Positions 42,858-52,845 of a DNA stretch of 64,000 nucleotides are shown piece by piece. Within the stretch, counting starts at the first letter, position 1. Each line of letters begins with the position of its first letter. The stretch covers positions 1,035,555 through 1,099,554 of the forward strand of contig NW_004955467.1 of assembly GCF_000276665.1 (NCBI RefSeq). The letters run 5' to 3'. The notes under the pieces were generated by a model, which was given only the letters and a program-made list of their open reading frames with translations, was not told the origin of the DNA and searched no databases. This DNA comes from Chinchilla lanigera. Lineage: Eukaryota; Chordata; Mammalia; Rodentia; Chinchillidae. The position numbers were made by a program, and so were the translations under genes.

Positions 42858-42905
42858 AGAGTATGTGTGTGTGTGTGAGTATGTGTAAGTGTGAGTGTGT
42901 TTGCG
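42858..42905. repeat. Imperfect (TG)n run
   Basis: 'gtgtgtgtgtgtgag', then 'gtgtaagtgtgagtgtg', ending 'gcgcgcgtgc', an alternating purine-pyrimidine tract. Confidence 0.85.
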
Positions 42906-42914
42906 CGCGTGCTC

Positions 42915-42982
42915 AAGCACTGCGGATTGAACCCAGGGCTTTGTGCCTGCTAAACAGGGCCTGTACCACTGAGCCACTCTGA
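42915..42982 (-). repeat. Old ID-type SINE
   Basis: 'gcactgcggattgaaccc', 'gcctgctaaacagggcctgtacc', 'actgagccactc'. Confidence 0.72.
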
Positions 42983-43248
42983 ACTTGGGCATGAACTTTT
43001 TAGTGCTGCTTGGTATGTGCTGCTGAGTTACTTTCTATTCACATTGTGTGAGACAGTATCAGTTTAATTTCACCTACTTCCCCAGTGAACAGGACCGTGG
43101 GGAAAAAAGGAGTAGGTAAAATTATTTTTTGTAACTTTGCACTTTTTCTATGTAATTAGGCTGAACATTTCCTCATGCACTTGCTTGTAAGTTACGCTTT
43201 CTGTCTTGATCGTTTCTTTAGGACTTTAACCCTTTTTTGCTAGTTGGT

Positions 43249-43405
43249 ATGTTTTTTTTTTTGTCTTTGAAACAGGGTCTCACTAGGCAGTTCAGGCTGG
43301 CCTTGAGCTCACTTTGTAGCCCAGGCTGGCCTCGAATTCACAACGATCCTCCTGCCTCATCCTCCCGAGTTCTGGGATTACAGGTGTGCGCCACCACGCC
43401 CAGCT
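43249..43405 (-). repeat. B1 SINE
   Basis: 'gaaacagggtctcactaggc', 'ggccttgagctcactttgtagccc', 'gcgccaccacgcccagc'. Confidence 0.92.
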
Positions 43406-43470
43406 CGGTATGGCTTTTTAATAAGATATAGTTGCCATTTTTTTGTGTCAGTTATTTTCCCTAGTCTATT

Positions 43471-43558
43471 TTTTTGGTTTTTCTCCGGTACCAGGAACCG
43501 AGCTCACGACCTTGCGCTTGCCAGGCAGACGCTTTGCCGCTGAGCTAAATCCCCAGCC
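43471..43558 (-). repeat. Young ID-type SINE
   Basis: 'ctccggtaccaggaaccgag', 'gaccttgcgcttgccaggcag'. CCCTAGTCTATT flanks both sides (43459-43470, 43559-43570). Confidence 0.94.
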
Positions 43559-43597
43559 CCCTAGTCTATTGTTTACCTTTTAAAAATGAGTTTTTAG

Positions 43598-43672
43598 GAT
43601 TGGGAATGTAGCTCAGTGGTGGAGTGCTTACCTAGTATGTGCAAGGCTCAGGATTCAATCCCCAGTACCCCT
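43598..43672 (+). repeat. ID-type SINE, older class
   Basis: 'ggattgggaatgtagctcag', 'gcttacctagtatgtgcaagg', 'ttcaatccccagtacc'. Flanks AAATGAGTTTTTA and AAATGAATTTTTA. Confidence 0.88.
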
Positions 43673-44119
43673 GAGTAAGTAAATAAAATGAATTTTTAAG
43701 AGAACATGCACCCACTTAACATTTTCCCACAGTCAGAGCTATCCTCCTTTATCTGATGCTTCTTAGGTTAGAGATCTAAGTTCTCCTCTTTTAAGGGATT
43801 TATTTCCTTTTAGTATTTACTTTGGTGGATGATATAAAAAGTAGATTTAAACTGACTTTGCAAAAATAATACTAAATTGCTTTTCCAACATCATTTATGA
43901 GCAATTCTTCTGTTTCCTGATATTTTATAATTTCATCTTTCTATATATTCTACTTTTCTGTGTTAGATGACATTCTTGGTTACCTGTTTTATTCATAGAA
44001 GCTATATACTTCTGTGCTATTAAGACATCACATTGTGATAATTTGTATTGCCTTTATAAGCTATAGGCAGAATGAGTTTTGTGGAGTAATAGTGAATCAG
44101 AATAATGTATTGGGTAAGA

Positions 44120-44250
44120 CCTGAACACAGATTGTTCAGCCTTAATGAACTTCTCTGTCCCTTAGTCTTACTATCTGTAAAATGGGAATAGTAATGGTAT
44201 CTATTCCAGGATGTTTTCAGGGTGACAAAATAAAAGCTAAATTAATACAT
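44120..44250 (+). repeat. MIR SINE fragment
   Basis: 'aacttctctgtcccttagtc', 'ctatctgtaaaatgggaatag', 'ttttcagggtgacaaaata' follow the MIR 3' half. Confidence 0.8.
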
Positions 44251-44439
44251 GCACAATTAGAAAAGTAAAGTATGTAGATGTGTATAGAGTACTTAAAGTA
44301 CAAATACATAACATATGTATTTTATGTACATAACATATAGTGAGTTAAATGTATCATTCTATCCCTGCATGATTTAAGAAAATCTTCTGTGTGATCTTGG
44401 TATGCAGGGAAGATTACTTTAAGCCATAAAGGGAAACAA

Positions 44440-45060
44440 TGACACATTTGATTTTATGTACGTTAAAAACTTGGTACACTGTAAATACAGGAAGGTGGTA
44501 GACACAGAAATACAAACAACAAACATTTCTCAAAGATCGCTATCCACAAGAAGTGAACAATTCCATAGACCAATTAGAAAAAGATAAACAGAAAGGGACA
44601 AAGGTTATAAGGAGCAGTTCCCAGAAGGTGAAATAGAGTGTAATTCAAGCACAGTAGTAAGTGTGGAAACACAAGTTCAAGTGCTAATGACATATCATTT
44701 CCCATGCAACAGATTGGCAAGACATTGGAGACATAAACAGTATCCAGTGGAAAGAGAACATATGGTGATGAGCACTGATAATAACAATTAATAGAAACAA
44801 AAATTAATAAATTTTTATGAGAAATTTATAAAATCTATCAAAATATAAAATATGAATACCTTTGATATGTCTTAGAAACTACTGTGTGTATTTTTAAATA
44901 AGAAAATATAGTACAATCACATTTATGTTCGAACTTGTTACTTATGTTGACAAATCTAAAATACACAAGCATATTTTTATTTGTAGATACATAAAAATCC
45001 ATTTTTAAAAAGTACTGGAAGTGTGATGTCAAGCTGTGTACTTCATCCCCTCTGGAAAAC
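44440..45060 (+). repeat. Probable old L1 3' fragment
   Basis: 'cagaaatacaaacaacaaac', 'tttctcaaagatcgctatcc' and 'gcaagacattggagacataaac' resemble sense L1M ORF2-tail sequence. Weak. Confidence 0.4.
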
Positions 45061-45569
45061 AAGTAGAATGAGAGCAAGGTAACCTTCTCATCTTGTTAAA
45101 TGTGCTTCTGTGTTTACATTTTTTACAAGTGTGTCTTTGTATGTTTTCATAATGTAAATCAGGAAACATGCACCTTTCCCGGCCTGAAAGAAAGAAGATT
45201 CTTGGGAGCAGGGTGCCAGGTGTGGAAGCTCAGGGCTGGGTAGGCAAATACAAGTTTTAAGAAGAGGAAGCATTTAGGAGGCAGTGTTTAAAAATTCTTT
45301 AAAGGTTTTTACCTTAGGTTTTAGTCCGGGAAGCAAGGAATTTGTTGAGAAAACTCAACGTAGGAGGCTTGAAGCAAAGCTGTTTTACTGTTGGATGCTA
45401 ACCTCTTCCAAGCCCATGGCCTGGTTTTCAGGCTTTGTGAGGTGTCTCCGTCTGTGGGCCCAGGGGAACTCCTCGTGTCGTTGTGTTCCTTTGGTCTTTT
45501 GGCCTGGTGTTCTTTATCTCTATACTTAACCGCTGTTGTCTAAGGTTCAGATAGCCCTTTGTCCAGCAT
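45061..45569. other. Single-copy-like stretch
   Basis: An 81-codon plus ORF (45284-45529) has no motif. No repeat seen. Confidence 0.4.
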
Positions 45570-46025
45570 CTTAGTCCATTTTCTGTTGCTATCACAGAAT
45601 GCCTCATACTAAGTACTTTATTTTCAAAAGGGAGATTTATTTAGCTCCCAGTTCTGGAGTCTGAAAATCCAAGATGTTCTGTGTTCTGCCGCTGGTGGGG
45701 GCCTCCTTGGCCGTGTCACAGCTTGGCAGATGGCATCGTGGTGGGAGTATACAGGAGAGGGAGAGCACGTGGCGAGATGCGAAGCCAGAGAAAGTCGGGC
45801 CCCTTTCCTCTTTTTATAACACCGTCTTCCTGAAGAACTAACTAGAGTCCCAGGAGAGCTGCATTTGTCACTTCCCAGGGTGGCCTCCCCACCGCTGAGC
45901 CCCTGCCCACTAGGCCCGGCCCTTAAAGGCTCTACCACCTCAACACCATCACACTGGGGACTGTGCTAGTCTACTAGCACGTGAACCTTCGGGGGACAGA
46001 TTCAGATCATATCCAAACCATAACA
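45570..46025 (-). repeat. ERVL-MaLR solo LTR
   Basis: 'tcttagtccattttctgttgc', 'gatttatttagctcccagttctgg', ending 'ttcagatcatatccaaaccataac'. Minus-strand LTR. The 104-codon ORF inside is incidental. Confidence 0.87.
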
Positions 46026-46044
46026 TCCATACCCCCAGCAGATA

Positions 46045-46270
46045 CCCAGTGTCTCGTCGCGCCAAGCAGTGTGCCAAGCCCTGGGGGGACCAGGGTGAAT
46101 GAGAGAAGTATGTGCCAGCCTGGGAAGCTACGTGCTAGTGGAGAAGGAACAGTAAGTGCTCGATGAATCCTGTCACTGCTTGTGGTCATGGCCATGCAGC
46201 TGCCGTGGGGGTGTACATTGGAGAGTTATAGGAAGGGCTGCTTGGATGGGAGGTCAGGAAGACAGGTGAA
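46045..46270 (-). repeat. L2 LINE fragment
   Basis: 'agcagtgtgccaagccctggg', 'gaccagggtgaatgagagaag', 'tacgtgctagtggagaagg' follow antisense L2. Confidence 0.7.
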
Positions 46271-47469
46271 CCCAGCTGCCCTGAGAAGTTTGTAGGAGAT
46301 GTTAGCATCTTCCATGAGGCCGCTCAGTGAGCCCATGCCCGTATTCAGTCACTTCTCCCCTCCTCCTACACAGTTCCACAGCTTCTGCCTCTCCTATGTT
46401 CTCCTCTTTTCTGTACCCTCCTGCTAGTCCTTTATTCCTTTCACTGGGACCATTGTTTCCCAGATTTTAGTCACTTAATTTCTCTTTTTACGAACTGTTG
46501 CCATAGTCAACTACCGAAACTTACTAAATTCCCTAAAATCTACTTACACAATTAATGTATCTTAAAAGGAAATGCTATGATTTACTGTGAATGAGAAACA
46601 ATGAAAATGAAATTATGCCAAATTTTTTAAAAATGTAAAAGCCTATAATAAAGGCAGAGCTCTTTAACATCATTTAAAATGTGTTTCCTGGGTAGCTTTG
46701 ATCATATGGGATGCCATTTATATGAGAGGAAAGAAATGTACTAAGTTTGATATTTAGCAAGCAGAAAATGATTCTATTGTCAGTGGATTCAGGAGGGACA
46801 CTGCAGGAAAGAGATAAGAGAAAGAGGGAGAGACCATAGGGCATTTATATTTTTGTATGATTATAAGTGCGCGAGACAAGTATTGTAAATAAGTTTCTGA
46901 GCCTGGGCGCTTGAAGACCTCCAGGGTGTCCACCTCCTACTGGGCCCTGTGGTGGGTCTCCTTCCTGAAAAGGTCTCCGTAGTGAAAGAGCTTTACCTTT
47001 GCTGCCTAGGAACCTCAACATGAAGGAGGACTGCAGGATGGAGAGAGACAGTGCAGCAGTTTTGGTGAAGTGGGTTGGGCTGCTGAGAGATTTGGGCATC
47101 TCCTTAGCCAGAAAGTGGGGGGCACCTAGTGGATCCAGGGAAGGTGAGAGGTGGTCATCAGGATCCTTTGCGGGGATCCAGTCTTAGCATCAGTTCTGCA
47201 GTGCAGGAACATGAATTCCTACGGATTTGCTTTTCCACCTCCTGCCGTACTGTCTCTTTCTTTTGGTTTGCTGTTTCCTGTATCTGTGGCTGTTTTCTTT
47301 TCCTTTTCACCTAGTTAATGCCTACTATCCTAGGATGTCCCCTGAAGTTTTTTCCTGCCGGTTTGGCCATTGCCCTCTTGCATTTGCACTACTGAGCTCT
47401 TACATTCTAGTGGCTAATTGGTAGTTCCCTACACTGGACCATGGACCCCAGGTAGGGAGAGATGGCATT
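46271..47469. other. 1.2-kb single-copy-like stretch
   Basis: ORFs of 61-84 codons on both strands without motifs. 'gggatgccatttatatgag' at about 46709 hints at L1 but is too short to call. Confidence 0.35.
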
Positions 47470-47570
47470 TGTTTTTATCCATTCCTGTGCTTTGGTGGCT
47501 ACCACAGTGCCTGAGATACAGGAGGTGACCCGAAGACACTTGTAGAGCAAACGAAAGAATAAAACAGTCT
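47470..47570 (+). repeat. Possible L2 3' end
   Basis: 'ggctaccacagtgcctgagatac' with a downstream 'gcaaacgaaagaataaa' resembles the L2 terminal segment. Weak. Confidence 0.4.
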
Positions 47571-47679
47571 TTAGACATTTGATTGTATAAACAGATGAAT
47601 TCCCATGACTGCTCTTGGGCCTGACTTTTCCTCTCCCAGTGCAGAAAGGCTCAGGGATTGAAGAAGAGAAGAGATCCCA

Positions 47680-47970
47680 AGGGTGGGGGTGCAGGGCGCG
47701 CTTGTGAACCAGACTTAGGAGCTGGATTTTTATTCTAAGGAACATGGGGACCCACTGGAGGATGTTGAATAGAGGAGTAATAGATCTGACCTATGTTTTA
47801 AAGGGATCATTGTCATTAGTGTGAAAAAATTAGCTGGGCAGAAGTAGAAGGGTGAGCAGAAGGATAGAAGTGAGTTGGGAGTGGTGGCAGCATCCAGGAA
47901 GATGATCCAGGTGGATTTTGGATCTCTCTTGGAGGTAGAGCTGATGGTGGTGGCTGTTACGTTTGTTTTG
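47680..47970 (-). repeat. L2 LINE fragment
   Basis: 'gagctggatttttattctaagg', 'ggacccactggaggatgttg', 'agaggagtaatagatctgacc' follow the antisense L2 'ggagccattgaaggattttaagc' region. Confidence 0.7.
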
Positions 47971-48504
47971 TTGCTGATTGACACTCTTAACTTCATGATA
48001 GCCGTGCAGTGGTCCTGAGTTTCTCGCATAAAACCACTGCAGGTGTTCCCCAACCCTGCCTTAGCACCGCAGCAAGAGCAGCAGCAGCAGCTGACCAGGT
48101 TCCAGGCTCCCTTGGCTATCAGGCTTATGGGCCATGACCTGTTTCCTTCTGTCATAAATAGTACTGAGTTGCCACCAACCACACAGGGAAGAGGCACTCT
48201 TGCCGACAGAATGGAGTTTAACTCTATGACCTGCCACTCCGAACCTCCACAACATTTTTCCAGGGCTGTTTTGCACTGCATCCTACAGTTCCCATTCATT
48301 GCTAAATCACTGCAGTGCCCATACCATGGTGTTGCCCCGTGCCTGTGTCTACACCCTGGCAGTGCCCCTTGTCTGCTTTTCCGTGTGCTGTGCTCATCAA
48401 GAACCCTCACTCTTACAGTTTCCACAGCTCAAATCTCCAGAGTTTAATTAGTCTCCTGGGATTATCATAATGAAATACAGAAGGGATATCTTAAACACTA
48501 GGAG
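47971..48504. other. Stretch with long antisense ORF, no product
   Basis: The minus ORF 47730-48425 (231 codons) is the longest open frame outside the gap, but its C-terminal third is L2-derived. It includes a cysteine run from a (CTG)n-like tract (48073-48090). The 134-codon plus ORF overlaps it. No conserved domain recognised; treated as chance. Confidence 0.35.
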
Positions 48505-48830
48505 TTTTTTGTTTTTGTTTTTGCTTTGACAGTACTAGAGGCCAGAAGTCCCAGAGCCAGCTTTCAGCAGGGTTGATTTCCTGTGAGAACTATTTCCTTT
48601 GCTGGCAGAAGGCATCTTCATGCTGTGTCCTCATATGGTCTTCCATCTGTGTATGTCAGTGTCCAATCTCTTATTATATTGACACCAGTCATATTGAATT
48701 AGGGCCCACCCTAAAGACCTCATTTTACACTAATTACCTCTTTCAAGATCTCTCCAGTCATGGTTACCTTTTGAAGTACTTGGAATTAGGACTTCAACAT
48801 GTAAGCGATGGAGGCATATGATTTGGCCAA
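48505..48830 (-). repeat. MLT1-type ERVL-MaLR LTR
   Basis: 'gaggccagaagtcccagagcc', 'tgctgtgtcctcatatggtcttcc', 'accagtcatattgaattagggcccacc', 'aattacctctttcaag'. Confidence 0.85.
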
Positions 48831-48979
48831 CAAGAGTCTCACTTAAATATTATTTTTCCCTCAAGCATCCTCCTATCTTATGCATCATAGCCCTTTAATG
48901 GACTTTTTTCTACCACTGATCTCTATCCTTTGTATCCATTCATTCATTTGAAATATCACTAACAGACCATCGAGTCTAA

Positions 48980-49365
48980 AATCTTGGTTATATTGTTCTA
49001 AGTGCCGACCACACCAGTTTTATCTACTGCAGGTCACCCTGACCATTTAATTTTTCATTATCCATTGGAGAGTTTCTGGTCACTTTCCATACATAAGGTA
49101 TTGATCCAGCTGCTGTGCCTAAATGCACAGGTAAATCAGATTTGGCACTTACAGTTAGTTGGAGCAATGTGATATTTGCATGCCCAGTCATGCAAAAGAA
49201 GGCAATAAGTGTAAGAAAAACATGGATAAAGTACTTGGAATTTAGAGACACGTCAGATTATTTCATTGTGTTGTATGTATGGGGAAGTGGTAGTCAGGTA
49301 AGGTTACAGAGAAGAAGTAACATTAAGCTTGGGTTTTGAAGGATGGATACAATTTGTACATGTAG
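48980..49365 (-). repeat. L2 LINE fragment
   Basis: 'gggttttgaaggatggatac' preceded by 'ggttacagagaagaagtaac', as in antisense L2. The left part is very diverged. Confidence 0.5.
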
Positions 49366-49394
49366 TAGGTAGCCTTTAAGTTTGGCCTCACTCA

Positions 49395-49780
49395 TTGTTA
49401 TGGTTGATACGTAGTGTCAACTTGAGGAGTCTAGAGGTTTGGCTAAGTAACTCAGCAGTTCTACATCCAGGGGTGTAAAAGACATGCCCTTCCTGCTGTA
49501 GGATGTTGTTCATTATGTCAGTGTGAGAAGTTTAGAAGGTTAACTATGTGAGTGCCGCCTGCTGGGTGGGAGTAGCCTGCTTACAGTGTAAGGGAGGGAA
49601 AGAGGCTTGCACGCACTGCCATTCCCCCCTTTGCTCTCCTTGCTTTGCTGTCTTCTGCCTTGGAGCCAGCCAAGTATGGACTGAAACCTCCACAAACTAT
49701 GAGCTAAATAAACCTTTCCTTCCTTCATTTTGTGCATTGGGTGTTTTGTCTCTGCAATGAGAGAAAAGTAACCAAGGCAC
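49395..49780 (+). repeat. ERVL-MaLR solo LTR
   Basis: 'gttatggttgatacgtagtg' to 'gagaaaagtaaccaaggc', with 'aaactatgagctaaataaacc'. Same type as the LTR at 16966. Confidence 0.85.
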
Positions 49781-49869
49781 TCATTTAGCACAATACATTT
49801 AAAATTCATCTATTTTTGTACATAGCAATAGTTCATTCTTTTTAAAATTTTCACATTTTATTTTATTAG

Positions 49870-49951
49870 ACGGTCAGAGATATAGCTCAGTGCCACAGCA
49901 CCTGCCTGGCAAGCACTAGGTCCTAAGTTCAATTCCCAGTACAAAAAAAAA
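49870..49951 (+). repeat. ID-type SINE
   Basis: 'cagagatatagctcagtgcc', 'gcctggcaagcactaggtcc', 'caattcccagtac', A-tail. Confidence 0.88.
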
Positions 49952-49995
49952 GTAAAATTTATTTTTATTTATTTTAATATTTTATTTTTATTTTG

Positions 49996-50062
49996 TGGTG
50001 TTGGGATCAGACTCATGCATGCTAAACTTGTACTCTACCACTGAGCTACAGCCACAGCCCCT
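49996..50062 (-). repeat. Old ID-type SINE relic
   Basis: 'tgtggtgttgggatcagactc', 'ctaaacttgtactctacc', 'gagctacagccacagccc'. Confidence 0.68.
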
Positions 50063-50515
50063 TTTTTGACATTTAAGAATTTTACATATTTGTGGACTAC
50101 AATGTGATGTTTCATTGTGTAATGATCAACTCAAGGTACTAAGCACAGTCATCACCTCAAAGATTTTTCTTTTCTTTGTGGTAAGATTTAAATTCTTCTC
50201 TTCCGGCTGTCTTGTACTATACAATGCAGAATAGGTAGTTACCCCACTATATCTCTTTAATATAATGATTTCATTTGATAGTGGGGTTTCTGGATCATAT
50301 GGTAGTTTTGTTTTTAATTTTTTTGAGAAACCTCTATACTATTTTCCATAATGGCTACCCTGACTTACCTTCCCACCAACAGTATGTAAAAGTTACCTTT
50401 TGTTATATCCTTGCCCACACTTACTGTCTTTTGTCTTTTTAACCATAGATATTCCAATTTGAGTGAGGGGGTTTTGATTTGCATTTTCCTTGTTGCCCGT
50501 TTGCCTATCTTTCTT

Positions 50516-50924
50516 TCTTTCTTTTTGTTTTTTTAATTTTAAAGAGTAAAAGAAGGACAACAAAGCAGTAGGGGGATACACTGAATTACAGACAAAGTGG
50601 TAGGACATTATCAATGGTTGTTATTTTACCTACTGGTATCTTCAAGATAGTTTCTCAGGAAAACAAATAGACAAGTAATAGTGAGTTACAGACAGAAATG
50701 GCAGGAAATTATCAATAGTTGTTGTACTATACCCTGGTTTCTCCAAAGTGGTCTCTAGGGAAAACAAATAGAGCTATACATGAGTGATCAATCAAATAAT
50801 CATTGACTATTCTCAATGGTTGTTGTTGCAAACATATAGTAACAAACATATATCCATTTACAAAATAGCATAGGCGCAATACAAACATTACAGAGTTATG
50901 GATAGATTGGTAGGAAATCATCAA
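50516..50924 (-). mobile_element. Unfamiliar retroposon, copy 2 (100-bp internal units)
   Basis: Homologous to 9570-10002 along its length ('gacaaagtggtaggacattatcaatgg' at 50591, repeat at 50691, 'aacattacagagttatggatag' near the end). Flanked by TTTGCCTATCTTTCTT (50500-50515) and TTTGCCTGTCTTTCTT (50925-50940), 15 of 16 matching. It is about 60 bp shorter at the minus-strand 5' end than copy 1, as expected from incomplete reverse transcription. Confidence 0.82.
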
Positions 50925-50983
50925 TTTGCCTGTCTTTCTTGAGAAATGTCTATCCATGATTTTTGCCCATTGTTAAGGTTCTG

Positions 50984-50987
50984 TTTT

Positions 50988-51039
<52 letters not shown>

Positions 51040-51076
51040 TCCTTCTCTCTCTCTCTCTCTTTTTTTTTTTTTTTTT
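50984..51076. repeat. Pure pyrimidine tract (CTTT)n-(CT)n-T17
   Basis: About 90 bp without a purine: CTTT units, then CT units, then T. Likely grew from the tail or low-complexity part of the L1. Confidence 0.95.
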
Positions 51077-51284
51077 GCTATTGAGTTGCTTGGGTTCCAT
51101 ATAGTCTGGATATTAATCCTTTTTGGGATATATAGTTGGCAAATATTTCTCCTTTATCAGTTGGTACTTTTTCTGCATTTCCTGTCCTTCCCTCTCTTTT
51201 CTTTTTCCTCCTCCTCTTCTTTGTCTTGCTCCTTTTTTTCTCTTCCCTCCATCCTCTGTCTCTACCTCTGTCTCTGCTTCACCC

Positions 51285-51365
51285 CCCTCCACACTGAGGA
51301 CTGAACCAAGACATCACATATGCTAAGTAAGCAAAAGCTGTACCATTGAGCTATAACCGCAGCTC
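51285..51365 (-). repeat. Old ID-type SINE relic
   Basis: 'cacactgaggactgaacc', 'atgctaagtaagcaaaagc', 'attgagctataaccgcagc'. Confidence 0.65.
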
Positions 51366-51371
51366 TTTCAG

Positions 51372-51505
51372 CCAGGTGTGGTGGTGCACTCCTGTAATCC
51401 CAGCACGCAGGAGGCTGAGGCTCACCATGAATTGGAGGCCAGTGTGGGCTACATAATGAGGTCAAGGCCAGCCTGAGCTACCTAGTGAGACCCTGTCTCA
51501 AAAAA
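51372..51505 (+). repeat. B1 SINE
   Basis: 'gccaggtgtggtggtgcactcc' to 'gagaccctgtctc', A-rich tail with 'ccaaaaacc' units. Confidence 0.88.
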
Positions 51506-52061
51506 CCAAAAACCAAACCAAAATGAAAAGGACATACATAAAAATATTTCCAGCCCTTTCATTGCTCAGTAGTAGTTCACAGTTTGTTTATCAACTCATC
51601 ATTGAAGGTAGTTAGGATGTTTCTAGATTTTGCTGTTATAACTCAAGGTACCATGAACAGCAACATTGCAGATATTTGTGTGAACGCAAATTTTCATTTC
51701 TTTTGAATAGTGAGGAATGGTATTACAGGGTTATATAAGAACATGTATGAATTTTTAAGAAAGTGCTACACTGCTTTGGCAAAACAGCCATACCATTTTC
51801 CATTTCTCCCAGCAATGTGTTAACAGTTCCATATTCTTGCTAGCACTTTAGTTTTGAAAATTTTTGTATTAACATGTGTATGGTAATATTTCCTTGTGGT
51901 TTCAGTTTGCATTTTCTTCATGATGAAAGATGTTAAGCATCTTTTCATGTGCATATTTGCCATTCAGATACCTTCTTTAGTGACACATTGGTTTAAATTT
52001 TCAACTTTTTATTGAATTGTGCATTTTGTTATTTTTATGATTATTATTTTATTTATTTATT

Positions 52062-52195
52062 TTGGTTTTTTGAGACAGGGTCTTGCTGTGTAGTTCAGGC
52101 TGGCCTTGAGCTCACTGTGTAGCCCAGGTTGGCCTGGAACTTGTAATCCTCTTGCCTCAGCCTTTGAGTGCTGGGATTACAGGCCTGTACCACCA
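52062..52195 (-). repeat. B1 SINE inside L1M
   Basis: 'tttttgagacagggtcttgc', 'ggccttgagctcactgtgtagc', 'tgtaccaccacctg'. Confidence 0.9.
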
Positions 52196-52421
52196 CCTGT
52201 TTATTTGTTTAGTGAGCTCTTTATAAATTCATGAATCAAGTGCATTCACAGTTTGGGATTTACGCAGAAAATTTCCTTTCAGTCTGTGGCTTACCTGCTT
52301 TTTTTTTTTTTTATTTTTATTTTTTGACAATGTCTTTTGAAGATCAAAAGTTTTACATTTTGATGAACTTTAATTCATGAGTTTTAAAATTTATTGTGTA
52401 GATCATGGGGATTTTTTTGTT

Positions 52422-52578
52422 TGTTTGTTTTTGTTTTTGTTTTTAGACAGAGTCTGGCTATGCAGTTCAGGCTGGCCTTGAGCTCACTTTGTGGCCTAGG
52501 TTGCTGTTCAACTTGCAATGATCCTCCTGCCTCAGCCTCCTGAGTGCTGGGATTACAGGTGTGTGCCCCCATGTCTGG
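52422..52578 (-). repeat. B1 SINE inside L1M
   Basis: (TTTG)n-like tail, then 'agacagagtctggctatgc', 'ggccttgagctcactttg', 'gtgtgcccccatgtctggc'. Confidence 0.9.
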
Positions 52579-52710
52579 CATGTTTTTGTTGTATAAAAGA
52601 AACCTTTGCCTAATTCAAACACAAAGATTTTCTCCTGTTCTCTGCTGGATGTTTTCTGGTCTTAGGTTTTACATTTAAGTCCAAAATTCATTTTTCACAT
52701 TTATTATGAA

Positions 52711-52805
52711 ACTCCCTCTCTCTCTCTGTATCTCTTTCTCTCTCTGTCTCTCTCTCTGTCTCTCTCTCTGTCTCTCTCTATGTCTCTCTGTCTCTCTCTC
52801 TCTCA

Positions 52806-52842
<37 letters not shown>

Positions 52843-52845
52843 CAC
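52711..52845. repeat. (CT)n then (CA)n compound microsatellite
   Basis: About 90 bp of CT with regular 'tgtctctctc' interruptions, joined to (CA)n at about 52805. Confidence 0.95.

Larger units (their letters stand above)
42750..44095 (-). repeat. Old L1 (L1M) fragment, SINE-interrupted
   Basis: 'cttgctattataaataatac', 'gttatatctgtggcattactgg', 'ttttccaacatcatttatgagcaa', 'gctatatacttctgtgc' follow antisense L1M. Hosts two ID elements, a B1 and a third ID. Confidence 0.65.
50070..51185 (-). repeat. Old L1 (L1M) 3' fragment, split by retroposon copy 2
   Basis: 'ggtttctggatcatatggtag', 'cccaccaacagtatg', 'gttttgatttgcattttcc', resuming after 50940 with 'gagaaatgtctatccatg', 'gcaaatatttctcctttatc'. 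Confidence 0.8.
51530..52705 (-). repeat. Second old L1 (L1M) 3' fragment
   Basis: 'attgctcagtagtagttcac', 'gatgttaagcatcttttcatg', 'ttgagctctttataaattc'-like text, 'gaactttaattcatgag', 'gattttctcctgttctctgc'. It covers the same L1 region as 50070-51185, so it is a separate copy. Two B1s interrupt it. Confidence 0.8.

Noticed and set aside
46050..46062. E2F-like 'tcgtcgcgccaag'
   Set aside because: It lies within an L2 3' fragment whose consensus naturally gives 'gtgccaagcgc'-type text.
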